DNA from: Propioniciclava sp. MC1595
GTDB taxonomy: Bacteria; Actinomycetota; Actinomycetes; Propionibacteriales; Propionibacteriaceae
DNA length: 64,000 nucleotides
Assembly (NCBI RefSeq): GCF_017569205.1
Contig: NZ_CP071870.1
Coordinates: 124,001-188,000 of the forward strand
Reading direction: 5' to 3'
Shown here: positions 20,001 to 27,284 of the stretch, one piece after another
Position numbering within the stretch: position 1 is the first letter of the stretch
How the letters are laid out: the number at the start of each line of letters is the position of its first letter
Made by a program: the position numbers and the translations under genes
The notes under the pieces: generated by a model
Told to the model about the DNA's origin: nothing
Database searches by the model: none
Seen by the model: only the letters and a program-made list of their open reading frames with translations

Positions 20001-20553
20001 AGAGGTCGCCGAGGAACCGGGTGCCAAGGTCGGGGTCGGTGAAGTCGTGGACCAGCGCCCCGGCGTCGTCGCGGCGGCGCCAGAACTCCAACAGCCGGGT
20101 GACCGCCTGGCCCGAGGGGGAGACGGTGTGCAGCATCGCCTGGGAGTCCACGAGCGCGGCGCTGGCCGGCGTCGTGGCGAGGTGGCCGATCGCCTGCTCC
20201 ACCCACTCGCGGTCGGTGTGCTCCGGGTGGGCCCGGAAGTAGGCGAGCTGGGCGTCCAGCGCCTCCTGTCGGCGCTCGGGCGGCCCGGAGATCCACACCG
20301 GGGACAGGAGCCGGTTGTCCTCGCAGAAGCGCACGAACACGGTGGTCAACGCCCACGAGACAGCGGCCTGCGTGATCCGGTCATCCGCCCACGCGGCATA
20401 GGTGGCGGCCGTGCGGTTCTTCTCCACCGCCCGGTGGTGTTCCCGCTTCCAGGCCTCGGCGAACTGGGGCAGCTCGATGCGCTCGCGCAGGTCATCCTCC
20501 AGGGCGAGAACCTGCTGCTTGAGGTCGGCGACCAGCCTGCTGGGGTCGATCAC
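17020..20553 (-). CDS. pglX: BREX-2 adenine-specific DNA methyltransferase PglX
   Basis: A 1177-residue N6-adenine methyltransferase. Motif I is DPACGSGHFLLGAF (about residue 230) and motif IV is NPPY in VVANPPYITVKD (about 358). A long C-terminal region probably contains the target-recognition part. PglX marks host DNA in BREX; in the Pgl system it also acts on phage DNA. The GTG at 20553 overlaps the pglW stop (GTGA) and follows AAGGGAG; a longer upstream frame is rejected as an arginine-rich shadow. The sequence around 18.2-19.3 kb is visibly less GC-rich than its flanks, as expected for a variable recognition region under diversifying exchange, but that is inference. Confidence 0.94.
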   Translation of the reverse strand: MIDPSRLVADLKQQVLALEDDLRERIELPQFAEAWKREHHRAVEKNRTAATYAAWADDRITQAAVSWALTTVFVRFCEDNRLLSPVWISGPPERRQEALDAQLAYFRAHPEHTDREWVEQAIGHLATTPASAALVDSQAMLHTVSPSGQAVTRLLEFWRRRDDAGALVHDFTDPDLGTRFLGDLYQDLSDHAKKTYALLQTPEFVEEFILDRTLTPALADRPLEGFKLIDPACGSGHFLLGAFRRLLARWDAEAPALGPRERVQKALDAVWGVDINAFAVAIAIFRLTLAALQAVGGISLEKAPKFQPNVLVGDSLWFSHEQDALPGTVDDDFAYSNEQRDALHKALTRGQYDAVVANPPYITVKDKALNAGYRERYNHLKGTYALTVPFMELLCKLAQRGTDGKPAGWVGQITSNSFMKREFGAPIIEDFLTQLDLREVIDTSGAYIPGHGTPTMIIVGRNRTPATSTLRAVLSIRGEPGRPDDPACALVWTAITDHIDDEHHQDAWITVTHLNRSTLARHPWSLSGGGAGTTIETIHRSMSTRLASHLLGKIGFASFPGADDAFFASRESLRRDGVNDELLRAVITGDVVRDWKTADGDWALVPYASDLSLVALDEKAAWYRRQWPLRTVLGGTVSFEGKTKSDLGQSWWGWYRWVPERYRTPQTITFAEVATHNHFVLDRGGRVFKQTAPVIKLPEEASEDDHLGLLGVLNSSTACFWLKQNAFNKAGSGIGRGIQPEDWMDRFQFNGTTLQDFPLPKVLPLERARLLDGLAQELSRQQVSALIATAPPTADLLREAEAAQASLKHRMIAQQEELDWEVYASYGLLDQTLTYPGEPPEVKLGERAFEIVLARKVAAGEEDTAWFTRHGSTPITEIPAHWPAEYRALVQRRIDAIESVDAIRLLEAPEYKRRWASEPFEKQAERALRGWLLDRLEDRSLWFNRSGQVTPQSVAQLTDRLGRDEEFRGVVELWQGHRDIDLVKALTSLLEPEAVPYLAAYRLKDPGLRKFADWQRTWDLQRKEDAGEPVGQIPVPPKYTSADFRRPSYWSARGKLDVPKERFILYPAAGRETDPTPLLGWAGWDHAQQALALATIIGDRQREGAESATLVPLVAGLAELQPWVDQWHAEVDPTYGVSLAAVTGEALRSHMQGLGVTHDDLSAWRPAPTTRGRRPKK

Positions 20554-23500
20554 GGGGTGCTCCCTTCGAGGGCGGGTCGCTGGGCGTCCACCCAGTCCTG
20601 GGTGACGGGCACGAACTGGCTGGGCGCGGCCAACGGAAGTGGCTGGCCGTCCACCATCGGTCCGTTGTTCGCGTGGAGTTGGGGCACGACGAGCCAAAGG
20701 GCGGTCGGTCGGTTCGTGGCCAGGTCCATCCACTCGGCCAACAGGCCCAGGGCGTCATGGCGGGCCAGGAGGGAGGCGTCGGTGAGGACCACGGGGCGGC
20801 CGCCGGCGTCCGTCAACGTCTGCCGGATGGCCTGCGCCACGGTGGGGAGCGACTGGCGCACCAGCGCGTGGAGGCCTTGGCTGGCGCGCGAGGCGGGGGC
20901 GTCGGCGTCCGCCATCAGCACCTGGTCCCAGGGGACCTTGAGGATGGCTGCGGAGTGGTGGAGCGCCTCGAGCAGGGTGTTGGTGAGGTCGAGCTCAACC
21001 GCCTCGAAACGATCCCGGAGGACGGCGACCAGCCGATCGGCCACCGCTCCTGCCGGCACGCCGAGGGCCACGAACGAACGGCGCTCGCGGCTGTCGATGA
21101 GACGCTGCCCGATCGGGCCGGGGCCGGACAGGCTGGAGGGGCGGACGTGGATCGTGGCCGAGCGGGTGTCCAAGCCAGTCGTCTGCCCGTGAGGCCGGGG
21201 CGCGTGGTAGCTGCGCCGTGCCTCATCCCAGTGGAGGCCGGCCGCTGCGTCCGTGACGATGTGGTCGAGGTCGGGTCGCCTGGGCAGCGGGGCGAGGTCC
21301 GGGAAGCGGTTGGCGACGCGTTCGCGTAGAGCGTCGGCGCTGTACTCGACCCCGGGCACGACCGAGGGAAGGGCGTGGCGGAGCGCGGCGGCGGGAGCGA
21401 GGTGGCGGTGGTGGAGTTCGCCGACCGCGGACGCGCCGGCGTTGTGCGACATCACCGCGCCCAATCGCGCCAGACGGCGCCCGTCGCGGAGCCCCGCGGC
21501 CACAGGCAGGCTGCCCGTCTCGGTGTCCACCTGGTCGGGGACCTCGGCGCCCAGGGCTGTCGCGGCACGGGCCGCTGGTACGAGCGCGTCATTGCCGGAC
21601 ACATTGGTGTCGCTGACGAGCGCGTCGGCCCGGTGGCCCAGAGCTTCGGCGACGTCGAGCAGGGTGGGGTGGACGGCGACGAGCACCGGCCTGCCCTCGC
21701 GTCGGCGCAGGGACCACGGGGGCAACGCGTCATCGCCTGCCCGCTCGATGGCTGCCTTGCGGTCGAGCGCGCACCGGAGCAGCCCTTCGACGGTGCGGAG
21801 CTCGTCGGCGCCGGCGACACCCCGGCGTGGGGTCATCAGCGTGAGGAGGTGGTCGGCCAGCTCGTCGAAGGTGGCCACGCCGCCCAACTCGACGAGTCGC
21901 TCGTTCGTGACCCCGATCAGTCGGTCCAGAAGGTCGAGTGCCTCGTCGTCGGCTGCCCACCGGTCTTGGAGAGTTGCCAGCAGCTGGCTGATGCGGCCAC
22001 GGGTTACCGGGGGCTTCAGAGAGGCCGCGAGCTCGGACTGGGTCGCGTTCGCGCCGAGGCGTCCGGTCACCCCGAGCAGCAGGGACGCCACGGTGACGGC
22101 GTTGTCCCCGCGTGGGGTGCGTGCCGCGTTCAGGAGGGTGTCGGCGGCGTCCAGCGGGTGGTCCCAGTCCGTCGGCTCCTCGGCGGGGCGCCAGGCGCCA
22201 CGTCGGCCGAACTTCGGGCGCCAGATCTTGGTGAGCTGCTGCACCTCGCCGCGGGTCGCCGCCGTGAGGTTGGGCAGGCGGTTGAGGAGGCGGGCGTCCA
22301 CGCCTGCCAGTTCGCCCACGGTCCTCACGTGCAGCTGCTCCAGGGCCGACAGCGCTCGCGCGCTGAGCCCACTGTCCGCCAAAGGGGTCTCGGCGGTGGC
22401 AGCCTCTGCCAAGGCCACGGCGTCCTCGGCCGGGGTGGATGCCTCGGGGAAGCTCGCCCGCCACTCCAGCAGCATCTGCGCGGCCGTGTCGTGGCGGGCC
22501 TTGTGATTGCGCGCGAGCGCGCGCGTGAAGAAGGCGGTCAGGCTCTTCCGCAGCGCGGGGTCGAATCCATCCGGATCGATGGTGGCCTCGTCGTTGATGG
22601 ACGCCGGGTCGGACAGCCCGTCGCCATACACGGGGGTGTGGCCGGTGGCCATCTCGTAGAGGACCACGGCGGCGGCGTAGCGCTCGGCGGCCGAGTCGTA
22701 CTGCGGTCGCTTCGGGTTGAAGAAGGGGTCGAGGTAGGGGCGGGTCCCCGCCTGGGTGTCGGACGCCGGCGCGCGGGTGAGGGAGAAGTCGAAGAGCACC
22801 AGGTGCTTGCTGCGGTTGGACTTGTTGCTGCGGTCCTCCCGGACACCGAGGTTGGCCGGTTTGATGTCCCGGTGGCTGATGCCGGCCTCGTCGAGCGTGA
22901 CGACCGCTTCGAGGAGGTCCGTGCCCCAGCGCTCGAGGAGGTCGAGCGGGAGTCGCTCCCGGTTGCCGAGGTGGGTGGCGAGGGTCTCGCGTCCTGCACT
23001 GGCGAGCAGGAGCGCACGGCGCCCACCCACGAAGAGCGGGCCCTCGATGATCTTCACGATGCGCGGGCTGGTGAGGCGTCGCAGCGACTCCGCCTCGTCG
23101 TCGAGCCGTCGACCGGCACTGTCGTCGAGGGCGACCTTGAGGACGCGCTGGGGGGCGTCGTCCGAGGGGCCGTCCTTGACCAGTAGGCCCACGGCGGTGG
23201 ACCCGGCCCCGAGGCGGCTGACGAGTTCGAAACGGTCATCGAGCACGGCCCCCGGCCCGGCGTCGAGGGGATCGGCGGTCTCGTCGGCCTGCGGAGTCAT
23301 CGCCTTGTCGAGCTCGGCGAGGAAGGCGGCAACGTCGGGGAGGCGCTTCGAGACCTCGGGACGGGTGGCGGCGAGGATCGCCTCGCGCAGTGCGGGAGCC
23401 ACCGTCGGGAGTTCGACCGAGACGTCGAGGCCACCTTGGGCGTTCAGTCGGGCGGTGAGGTCGGCGCGCGTGCGAGCCGGCGCCTGGCCGCCAGTGACGA

Positions 23501-24797
23501 TGTAGAACGCCAGTGCGCCCAAGCCGAAGACGTCGAGGCGGAGCCGGTCGGGAGCCCCGACGAGGACACCCTCGGGGGCGGCGAATCCCTCCTCCACCCA
23601 CCGCTCCTGGGCGGCGGAGGGGTGACGGTCGGCGTCCATCAGGGTGGTGACGCCGCGGGTGGCGGACGTGGCCGTCGCCTCGTCGGTGCGGCCCACTCCC
23701 TGCCAGTCGCCGATCGTGACGCGGCGGCGTCCGTTGTTCTCGGTGGTGACCTTGATGGCGCGCGGCCCGAGGCCGCGGTGGACGACATTCTTGCCGTGTG
23801 CGTACGCGAGCGCCTCGGCGACCTGACGGATCAGGTCGAGCTGGGCGTCGTAGTCGAACCCGCTGGGCCCGTCGGCCAGCCACAGGTCGAGACGCTGCCA
23901 CCCCTCCTCGTGCGGGTAGATGAGGCCCGGGCCGAGCTCGGAGTCGACGTAGTCCTCGGGGCGGACGATCGCCTCGTGGGTCAGCCGCTGCATCACGTGC
24001 ATCTCGTGCGCGGCCAGCAGGTGGACGCGGCGACGAGCCTGCTCGGAGGCGCCCTCTGGCACGACCCGGAACCGGATGCGGCGCCGCTGGGACTTCACGT
24101 GCTTGTGGGTGGCCAGCCAGTCCTGCCAGCCGGGACCGTCCTCCAGAGGTGCCTTGTCGAGCACATAGGAGCCGGCCTCGCGCGGGCGAGCGCGGAGCCC
24201 GATGCGCTGCATCATGGCCGCGATGGCGCGCTCGCGGATCTGGGCGTCGGGGCGGGGGGTGCCGGTGAAGAGATCCGTGATGGGGGCGAGGCCGGAGGTG
24301 GCCTCGTGACCAGGGACGCCGTAGAGACCCGTCCGTGAGGACTCGGGAAGCTCGCACACGAAACCGGGATGGTGGAGGAACACCGACTCCTGGATGAACG
24401 GGATGAGGTCTCTGGCCGATGGTGGCGGCTGGGCGAACTTCTGGCCACGCCTCCAGTCGTCGTAGGCGGCCATGAGCTTCGACCGGAGCCGCTTGGCCTT
24501 GCGGTTGGCGAGCAGGAGCGGGGAGTCCTGTGCTGCGTGACCATCACGCAACCACGTGGTGTCCGTGCCCCGGAGGTGCCCGGAGTAGTACTTCAGCTCG
24601 ACCAGGTGGAGCCCGTCCGGGGCAAGGATGAGGAGGTCAACCTCGGACCAGTTCCCCCGATCATCGCGGAACTCGAAGTTGGTCCACGCTCGGAACGGCG
24701 CGCGCTTGGGCATCAGGTCGCGAACGATCCGCAGACCCTCGGCTTCGTGGGGGAACTGCGACGGCGTCACTTCGACCCAGCGATCGTCATCGACCAT
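20550..24797 (-). CDS. pglW: BREX-2 serine/threonine kinase PglW with NERD domain
   Basis: A 1415-residue multidomain protein and the first gene of the BREX operon. Residues 1-90 form a NERD (nuclease-related) domain (EVDLLILAPDGLHLVELKYYSG). At about 200-400 lies a degenerate kinase domain with HRGLGPRAIKV in place of the HRD loop and DWQ in place of DFG. At about 520-790 lies a second kinase with GAGSTAVG, an intact catalytic loop HRDIKPANLGV (about 642), and DFS in place of DFG (about 669). The remainder includes a helix-hairpin-like stretch (LLNRLPNLTAATRGEVQQL). In Streptomyces PglW autophosphorylates. The ATG at 24797 follows GGAGGAAG by eight bases. The length agrees with the family. 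Confidence 0.92.
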   Translation of the reverse strand: MVDDDRWVEVTPSQFPHEAEGLRIVRDLMPKRAPFRAWTNFEFRDDRGNWSEVDLLILAPDGLHLVELKYYSGHLRGTDTTWLRDGHAAQDSPLLLANRKAKRLRSKLMAAYDDWRRGQKFAQPPPSARDLIPFIQESVFLHHPGFVCELPESSRTGLYGVPGHEATSGLAPITDLFTGTPRPDAQIRERAIAAMMQRIGLRARPREAGSYVLDKAPLEDGPGWQDWLATHKHVKSQRRRIRFRVVPEGASEQARRRVHLLAAHEMHVMQRLTHEAIVRPEDYVDSELGPGLIYPHEEGWQRLDLWLADGPSGFDYDAQLDLIRQVAEALAYAHGKNVVHRGLGPRAIKVTTENNGRRRVTIGDWQGVGRTDEATATSATRGVTTLMDADRHPSAAQERWVEEGFAAPEGVLVGAPDRLRLDVFGLGALAFYIVTGGQAPARTRADLTARLNAQGGLDVSVELPTVAPALREAILAATRPEVSKRLPDVAAFLAELDKAMTPQADETADPLDAGPGAVLDDRFELVSRLGAGSTAVGLLVKDGPSDDAPQRVLKVALDDSAGRRLDDEAESLRRLTSPRIVKIIEGPLFVGGRRALLLASAGRETLATHLGNRERLPLDLLERWGTDLLEAVVTLDEAGISHRDIKPANLGVREDRSNKSNRSKHLVLFDFSLTRAPASDTQAGTRPYLDPFFNPKRPQYDSAAERYAAAVVLYEMATGHTPVYGDGLSDPASINDEATIDPDGFDPALRKSLTAFFTRALARNHKARHDTAAQMLLEWRASFPEASTPAEDAVALAEAATAETPLADSGLSARALSALEQLHVRTVGELAGVDARLLNRLPNLTAATRGEVQQLTKIWRPKFGRRGAWRPAEEPTDWDHPLDAADTLLNAARTPRGDNAVTVASLLLGVTGRLGANATQSELAASLKPPVTRGRISQLLATLQDRWAADDEALDLLDRLIGVTNERLVELGGVATFDELADHLLTLMTPRRGVAGADELRTVEGLLRCALDRKAAIERAGDDALPPWSLRRREGRPVLVAVHPTLLDVAEALGHRADALVSDTNVSGNDALVPAARAATALGAEVPDQVDTETGSLPVAAGLRDGRRLARLGAVMSHNAGASAVGELHHRHLAPAAALRHALPSVVPGVEYSADALRERVANRFPDLAPLPRRPDLDHIVTDAAAGLHWDEARRSYHAPRPHGQTTGLDTRSATIHVRPSSLSGPGPIGQRLIDSRERRSFVALGVPAGAVADRLVAVLRDRFEAVELDLTNTLLEALHHSAAILKVPWDQVLMADADAPASRASQGLHALVRQSLPTVAQAIRQTLTDAGGRPVVLTDASLLARHDALGLLAEWMDLATNRPTALWLVVPQLHANNGPMVDGQPLPLAAPSQFVPVTQDWVDAQRPALEGSTP

Positions 24798-24835
24798 TGA
24801 GTCAGCTTCCTCCGTTCCCTCTCGTACGTTCGTTC

Positions 24836-24858
24836 ATCCTAGCCAGCGGATTGCTGGC
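24836..24858 (-). promoter_or_regulatory. Putative pglW promoter with inverted repeat
   Basis: On the minus strand a -10-like TAGGAT (24841 to 24836) is directly preceded by the inverted repeat GCCAGC-N5-GCTGGC (24858 to 24842). A repressor binding there would cover the spacer of the promoter. No clear -35 is seen. The site is the only obvious regulatory candidate ahead of the BREX operon. Confidence 0.4.
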
Positions 24859-24910
24859 GACGGCCGGTATCTCCTGAGCCGCCACGCTAGTGATCAGAGT
24901 CAATGGCTGG

Positions 24911-25123
24911 CTACTGGACAGCCGCCGATCGGCTGCCAGTGAGTCCGCCGTTCAGATGGAGATCTTGACCTACGTGGAGAATGGTCGAGTTCCTCCCCTC
25001 CCGGTCGTCGGTCATCTCGGCCACCAGTGACGCAACGCGGCGCGGGTGGTCGATGTAGGGGCGTCCGGCCTTGTCGACCTGGCAGGCGTGCGCGGCCGTC
25101 GCGATGCGCTCGGCGGTGGTCAC
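24911..25123 (-). pseudogene. HD-domain (RelA/SpoT-like) hydrolase, N-terminal remnant
   Basis: The GTG frame at 25123 encodes TTAERIATAAHACQVDKAGRPYIDHPRRVASLVAEMTDD, the typical start of small HD-domain hydrolases (AHAGQVDKAGxPYIxHPxRVA). The similarity ends after about 50 residues and the frame then runs into unrelated sequence, stopping at 70 residues. Complete members are roughly 150-200 residues and carry the catalytic HD pair further on, which is missing here. It is therefore a truncated remnant just upstream of the BREX operon. Confidence 0.6.
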
Positions 25124-25152
25124 TGATCGAACAGCACCTCGACCGCACGGGC

Positions 25153-25407
25153 GTGACCACGTTCGTCGACACCGACGGCCTGATCCGGTGCAGTGGTGAG
25201 GCGGGCAGGACGCTACTGGACCTTCACCCCGGTTACATCGCCCGCAAGGCGGCCACCGCACTGCGTCACGGTGACGAGACCCTGTACTGGATCATCCTGT
25301 CGACGTTCCAGAACCGGGATGACTCCAACAGGGAAGTGGCGCGATCCGGGGAGGTCTGCACGGAGTGTTGGATCGAGCGCTCCCTGACTGGAGCGTGTGC
25401 CTGTTGA
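25153..25407 (+). CDS. Hypothetical protein with CxxC (84 residues) or 5'-truncated gene
   Basis: A plus-strand frame with the GC-rich third codon positions expected for coding sequence encodes VTTFVDTDGLIRCSGEAG, LHPGYIARKAATALRHGDETLYWII and a C-terminal CTECW plus further cysteines (ACAC). The pair and the later cysteines could bind metal. Coding-like sequence extends upstream of the GTG at 25153 (SLIEQHLDR), so the real gene may have been truncated at its 5' end at the same breakpoint that removed the HD-domain gene. I do not recognise a family. It converges on hipA. Confidence 0.35.
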   Translation: MTTFVDTDGLIRCSGEAGRTLLDLHPGYIARKAATALRHGDETLYWIILSTFQNRDDSNREVARSGEVCTECWIERSLTGACAC

Positions 25408-25426
25408 AGGGTCGCGTGGTCGCCGA

Positions 25427-26689
25427 TCATGTGGTGGTCGTGAGCCGCTTCGAGCATCGCGTCGCCCATGCGCCCACCCGATCGTTCAGGGTGGCTAGCG
25501 TCGCATCCGCAACCCCGCGAACGTCATCCGCCGCGCACGAGGTGGCGACGGCGTCCGGGATCTGTGTTGCCATGGTCTGTACCTCCTCCAGCACCCACTC
25601 CTCGGGCAGCGTGAGTTCGGCAGCGAACAGCCGCCAGTTGCCGACCGAGATCTCGTCCAGTCGATCCTCGCCGCCGACGGCCATGGCCAGGTGCGTCGCC
25701 TCGGCGGCCGCACCGAAGGTCAAGGTGCTGTTCAGATCGTAGAGGGGTGCCAGGCGGACGTCCCCGGGGGTGATCAGGAGCGAGTAGTTGCGGGCGTGGG
25801 CATCAGAGCCGCGCATGAGGTAGTTGAAGATCACCGCGCGCGCGAAGGTTTCCACATCGCCCGGGGCGGCCTGCCCGAGCAGGTCGGCGCACGCGCGCAC
25901 GCCCAAGCCACCCTGCGACTCGTACTTCCGCCCGGGGTCGAGGCCGCCTGCCTGGCAGAGGTCCTCCTGGTGGATGCGCCACCACCGTCCTTCGGCGAGC
26001 GCCCGATCGTACCGCTCCACGCCGATGACCCGTTGGCCCCCGAACTCGGCGATGAACGTGTGGGCGGTGGGCAACCCGAGTTCGGCGGCGGTGCGCATCG
26101 TCGCGACCTCGGTGACGTCCTGGTCCTCGAGGCCGGGGATCGCCGGCTTGAAGATGTGCGTCGATGGCTCACGTCCGCTGGGGAGTGCCCACGTGCCGTA
26201 GACCTGCCGCTGCAGGGCGATCTTCGCCTGGGCCCCAGCGAGGGAGAAGCGTCCCGTGCCGTGGGTGGCGTCATGGGGGAGGGCGTCCATGCGTGCCGCC
26301 GAGATGAGGCCGGCCACCTCGGCGTCGGTCAACGGCGTCAGCCCGCCAGGGTCGGTCAGCACCGCCGCCAGCCGATCCTCCCGGACGAACTGGGCAGCAC
26401 CCGCAACGTCCTCGCCGATGTGGGCGAGGAGGCTCTCCGGGTGCAGGTCCGTGATCCCGAAACGGGCGCGCCAGCGGATGAGCAGGCGTTCACGGTCGGG
26501 CAGCAGGGCCCTCAGCCACCACGACACCGGACGCCCCCGGTGCCGTGCCTGCGTGAGCGGCATGCTCAGCGAGAGCGGAGCGTCGACTCCCGGGTCGAGA
26601 CCACTTTCGTAGCGCAGCCGCACTCGGTCGCCACGGCCCTCAACTCGACCGATCACGCGCCCGTTCATCACGACGTGCAGCGCGGTCAT
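25427..26689 (-). CDS. hipA: HipA-family serine/threonine kinase toxin
   Basis: A 420-residue HipA-like kinase. It shows the HipA N-terminal domain (VRLRYESGLDPGVDAPLSLSMPL), the ATP-binding SLAGAQAKIAL loop, the catalytic loop GSDAHARNYSLL and the metal-binding LAPLYDLNST. HipA kinases phosphorylate aminoacyl-tRNA synthetases such as GltX and so halt growth. The ATG at 26689 overlaps the hipB stop (ATGA), the standard antitoxin-first order. Active-site residues look intact, so it is probably functional. It lies between BREX and Wadjet. Confidence 0.92.
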   Translation of the reverse strand: MTALHVVMNGRVIGRVEGRGDRVRLRYESGLDPGVDAPLSLSMPLTQARHRGRPVSWWLRALLPDRERLLIRWRARFGITDLHPESLLAHIGEDVAGAAQFVREDRLAAVLTDPGGLTPLTDAEVAGLISAARMDALPHDATHGTGRFSLAGAQAKIALQRQVYGTWALPSGREPSTHIFKPAIPGLEDQDVTEVATMRTAAELGLPTAHTFIAEFGGQRVIGVERYDRALAEGRWWRIHQEDLCQAGGLDPGRKYESQGGLGVRACADLLGQAAPGDVETFARAVIFNYLMRGSDAHARNYSLLITPGDVRLAPLYDLNSTLTFGAAAEATHLAMAVGGEDRLDEISVGNWRLFAAELTLPEEWVLEEVQTMATQIPDAVATSCAADDVRGVADATLATLNDRVGAWATRCSKRLTTTT

Positions 26690-26988
26690 GGCCGCTTCTC
26701 GTAGCGAGAGAGGATGTCGGAGGCGGTGGGCAGCGTCGGACGCTCCGGGACTGGTCGCCCTTCGCGGTGTGAGCCTGCGAGCGTGACGTCCAGGGCCAGG
26801 GCGCGGAGGACGCGCAGCACCATGTCGAGGGGTGCCGACGCCTTGTCTCCGGCTTCCAACCCGACCAGCCACTGGCGGCCGACGGCTGCATCGGCGGCGA
26901 GCTCGGTCTGCGACAGGCCTTGGGCCAGCCGGGCCTCACGCACGAGATCACCGAGGGCTGCGGCCGCATGGATCCGAGGTGTCGCCAT
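26686..26988 (-). CDS. hipB: HipB-type antitoxin, HTH (XRE) repressor
   Basis: A 100-residue helix-turn-helix protein (LGDLVREARLAQGLSQTELAADAAVGRQWLVGLEAG) with a C-terminal tail ending DILSRYEKRP. HipB proteins neutralise HipA and repress the operon. No Shine-Dalgarno precedes the ATG at 26988; instead the start codon lies inside an operator palindrome and a -10-like TGATAC lies nine bases upstream, so the mRNA may be leaderless. Its stop overlaps hipA. Confidence 0.92.
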   Translation of the reverse strand: MATPRIHAAAALGDLVREARLAQGLSQTELAADAAVGRQWLVGLEAGDKASAPLDMVLRVLRALALDVTLAGSHREGRPVPERPTLPTASDILSRYEKRP

Positions 26989-27024
26989 GCGGCGACAGTA
27001 TCACGTTGTCGTCATTAGGCGACA
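26980..27024. promoter_or_regulatory. Two HipB operator palindromes
   Basis: TGTCGCCATGCGGCGACA (26980-26997) is a perfect 7+4+7 inverted repeat that covers the hipB start codon. TGTCGTCATTAGGCGACA (27007-27024) is the same site with one mismatch. Their starts are 27 bp apart. The consensus is TGTCGYC-N4-GGCGACA. Location and symmetry indicate autorepression by HipB. Confidence 0.8.
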
Positions 27025-27051
27025 GGTGCAGGGGTGCTGGCCAGTGGGAGG

Positions 27052-27180
27052 TCAGGGTTGAACCGCACGCACCCGGTTGCCGCGGGGCTTGTGCTCAAGC
27101 TCGACCAGACCGAGCTCTTCGAGAAGCGGCGACAGTGCATGGTGTAGCTCGACGTGCCCGCCGCTGTGGTGAGCTGTCAC
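27052..27180 (-). pseudogene. Winged-helix-like C-terminal fragment
   Basis: A 42-residue frame starting at GTG 27180 reads ELHHALSPLLEELGLVELEHKPRGNRVRAVQP, which looks like the last helix and wing of a DNA-binding winged-helix protein. Nothing upstream in frame completes the domain. Most likely the 3' scrap of a lost regulator gene. The assignment is weak because the fragment is short. Confidence 0.3.
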
Positions 27181-27236
27181 GGATCCTCAGGTTTCCGGTT
27201 CCGGCCATGGGGGGATCCTCGCACGCGCGTGGATCA

Positions 27237-27284
27237 AGCTGTAACACCTACTGCAACATCAATGTTGCAGTAGGTGTTACAGCT
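27237..27284. repeat. Perfect 48-bp palindrome (23-bp arms, 2-base centre)
   Basis: Two perfectly complementary 23-base arms are separated only by CA. Each arm contains TGTAACA-N5-TGCAACA or its complement, giving four TGYAACA half-sites. The arms are about 43 percent GC in a region near 70 percent. The palindrome starts within the stop codon of the truncated Schlafen-like gene. It could be an operator for a multimeric regulator, a recombination site or a terminator, but there is no T-tract. No function can be assigned. Confidence 0.75.

Noticed and set aside
20554-20733. N-terminal extension of PglX to an upstream start
   Set aside because: The extension is Pro/Arg-rich shadow of the pglW 3' end; the GTG at 20553 has a ribosome binding site and gives the family start.
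5914-24797. DISARM or BREX type 1 as the identity of the defence operon
   Set aside because: There is no DrmA/B/C, BrxL, BrxA or BrxB; PglW with NERD and kinase, PglY, BrxD and BrxHI define type 2 BREX.
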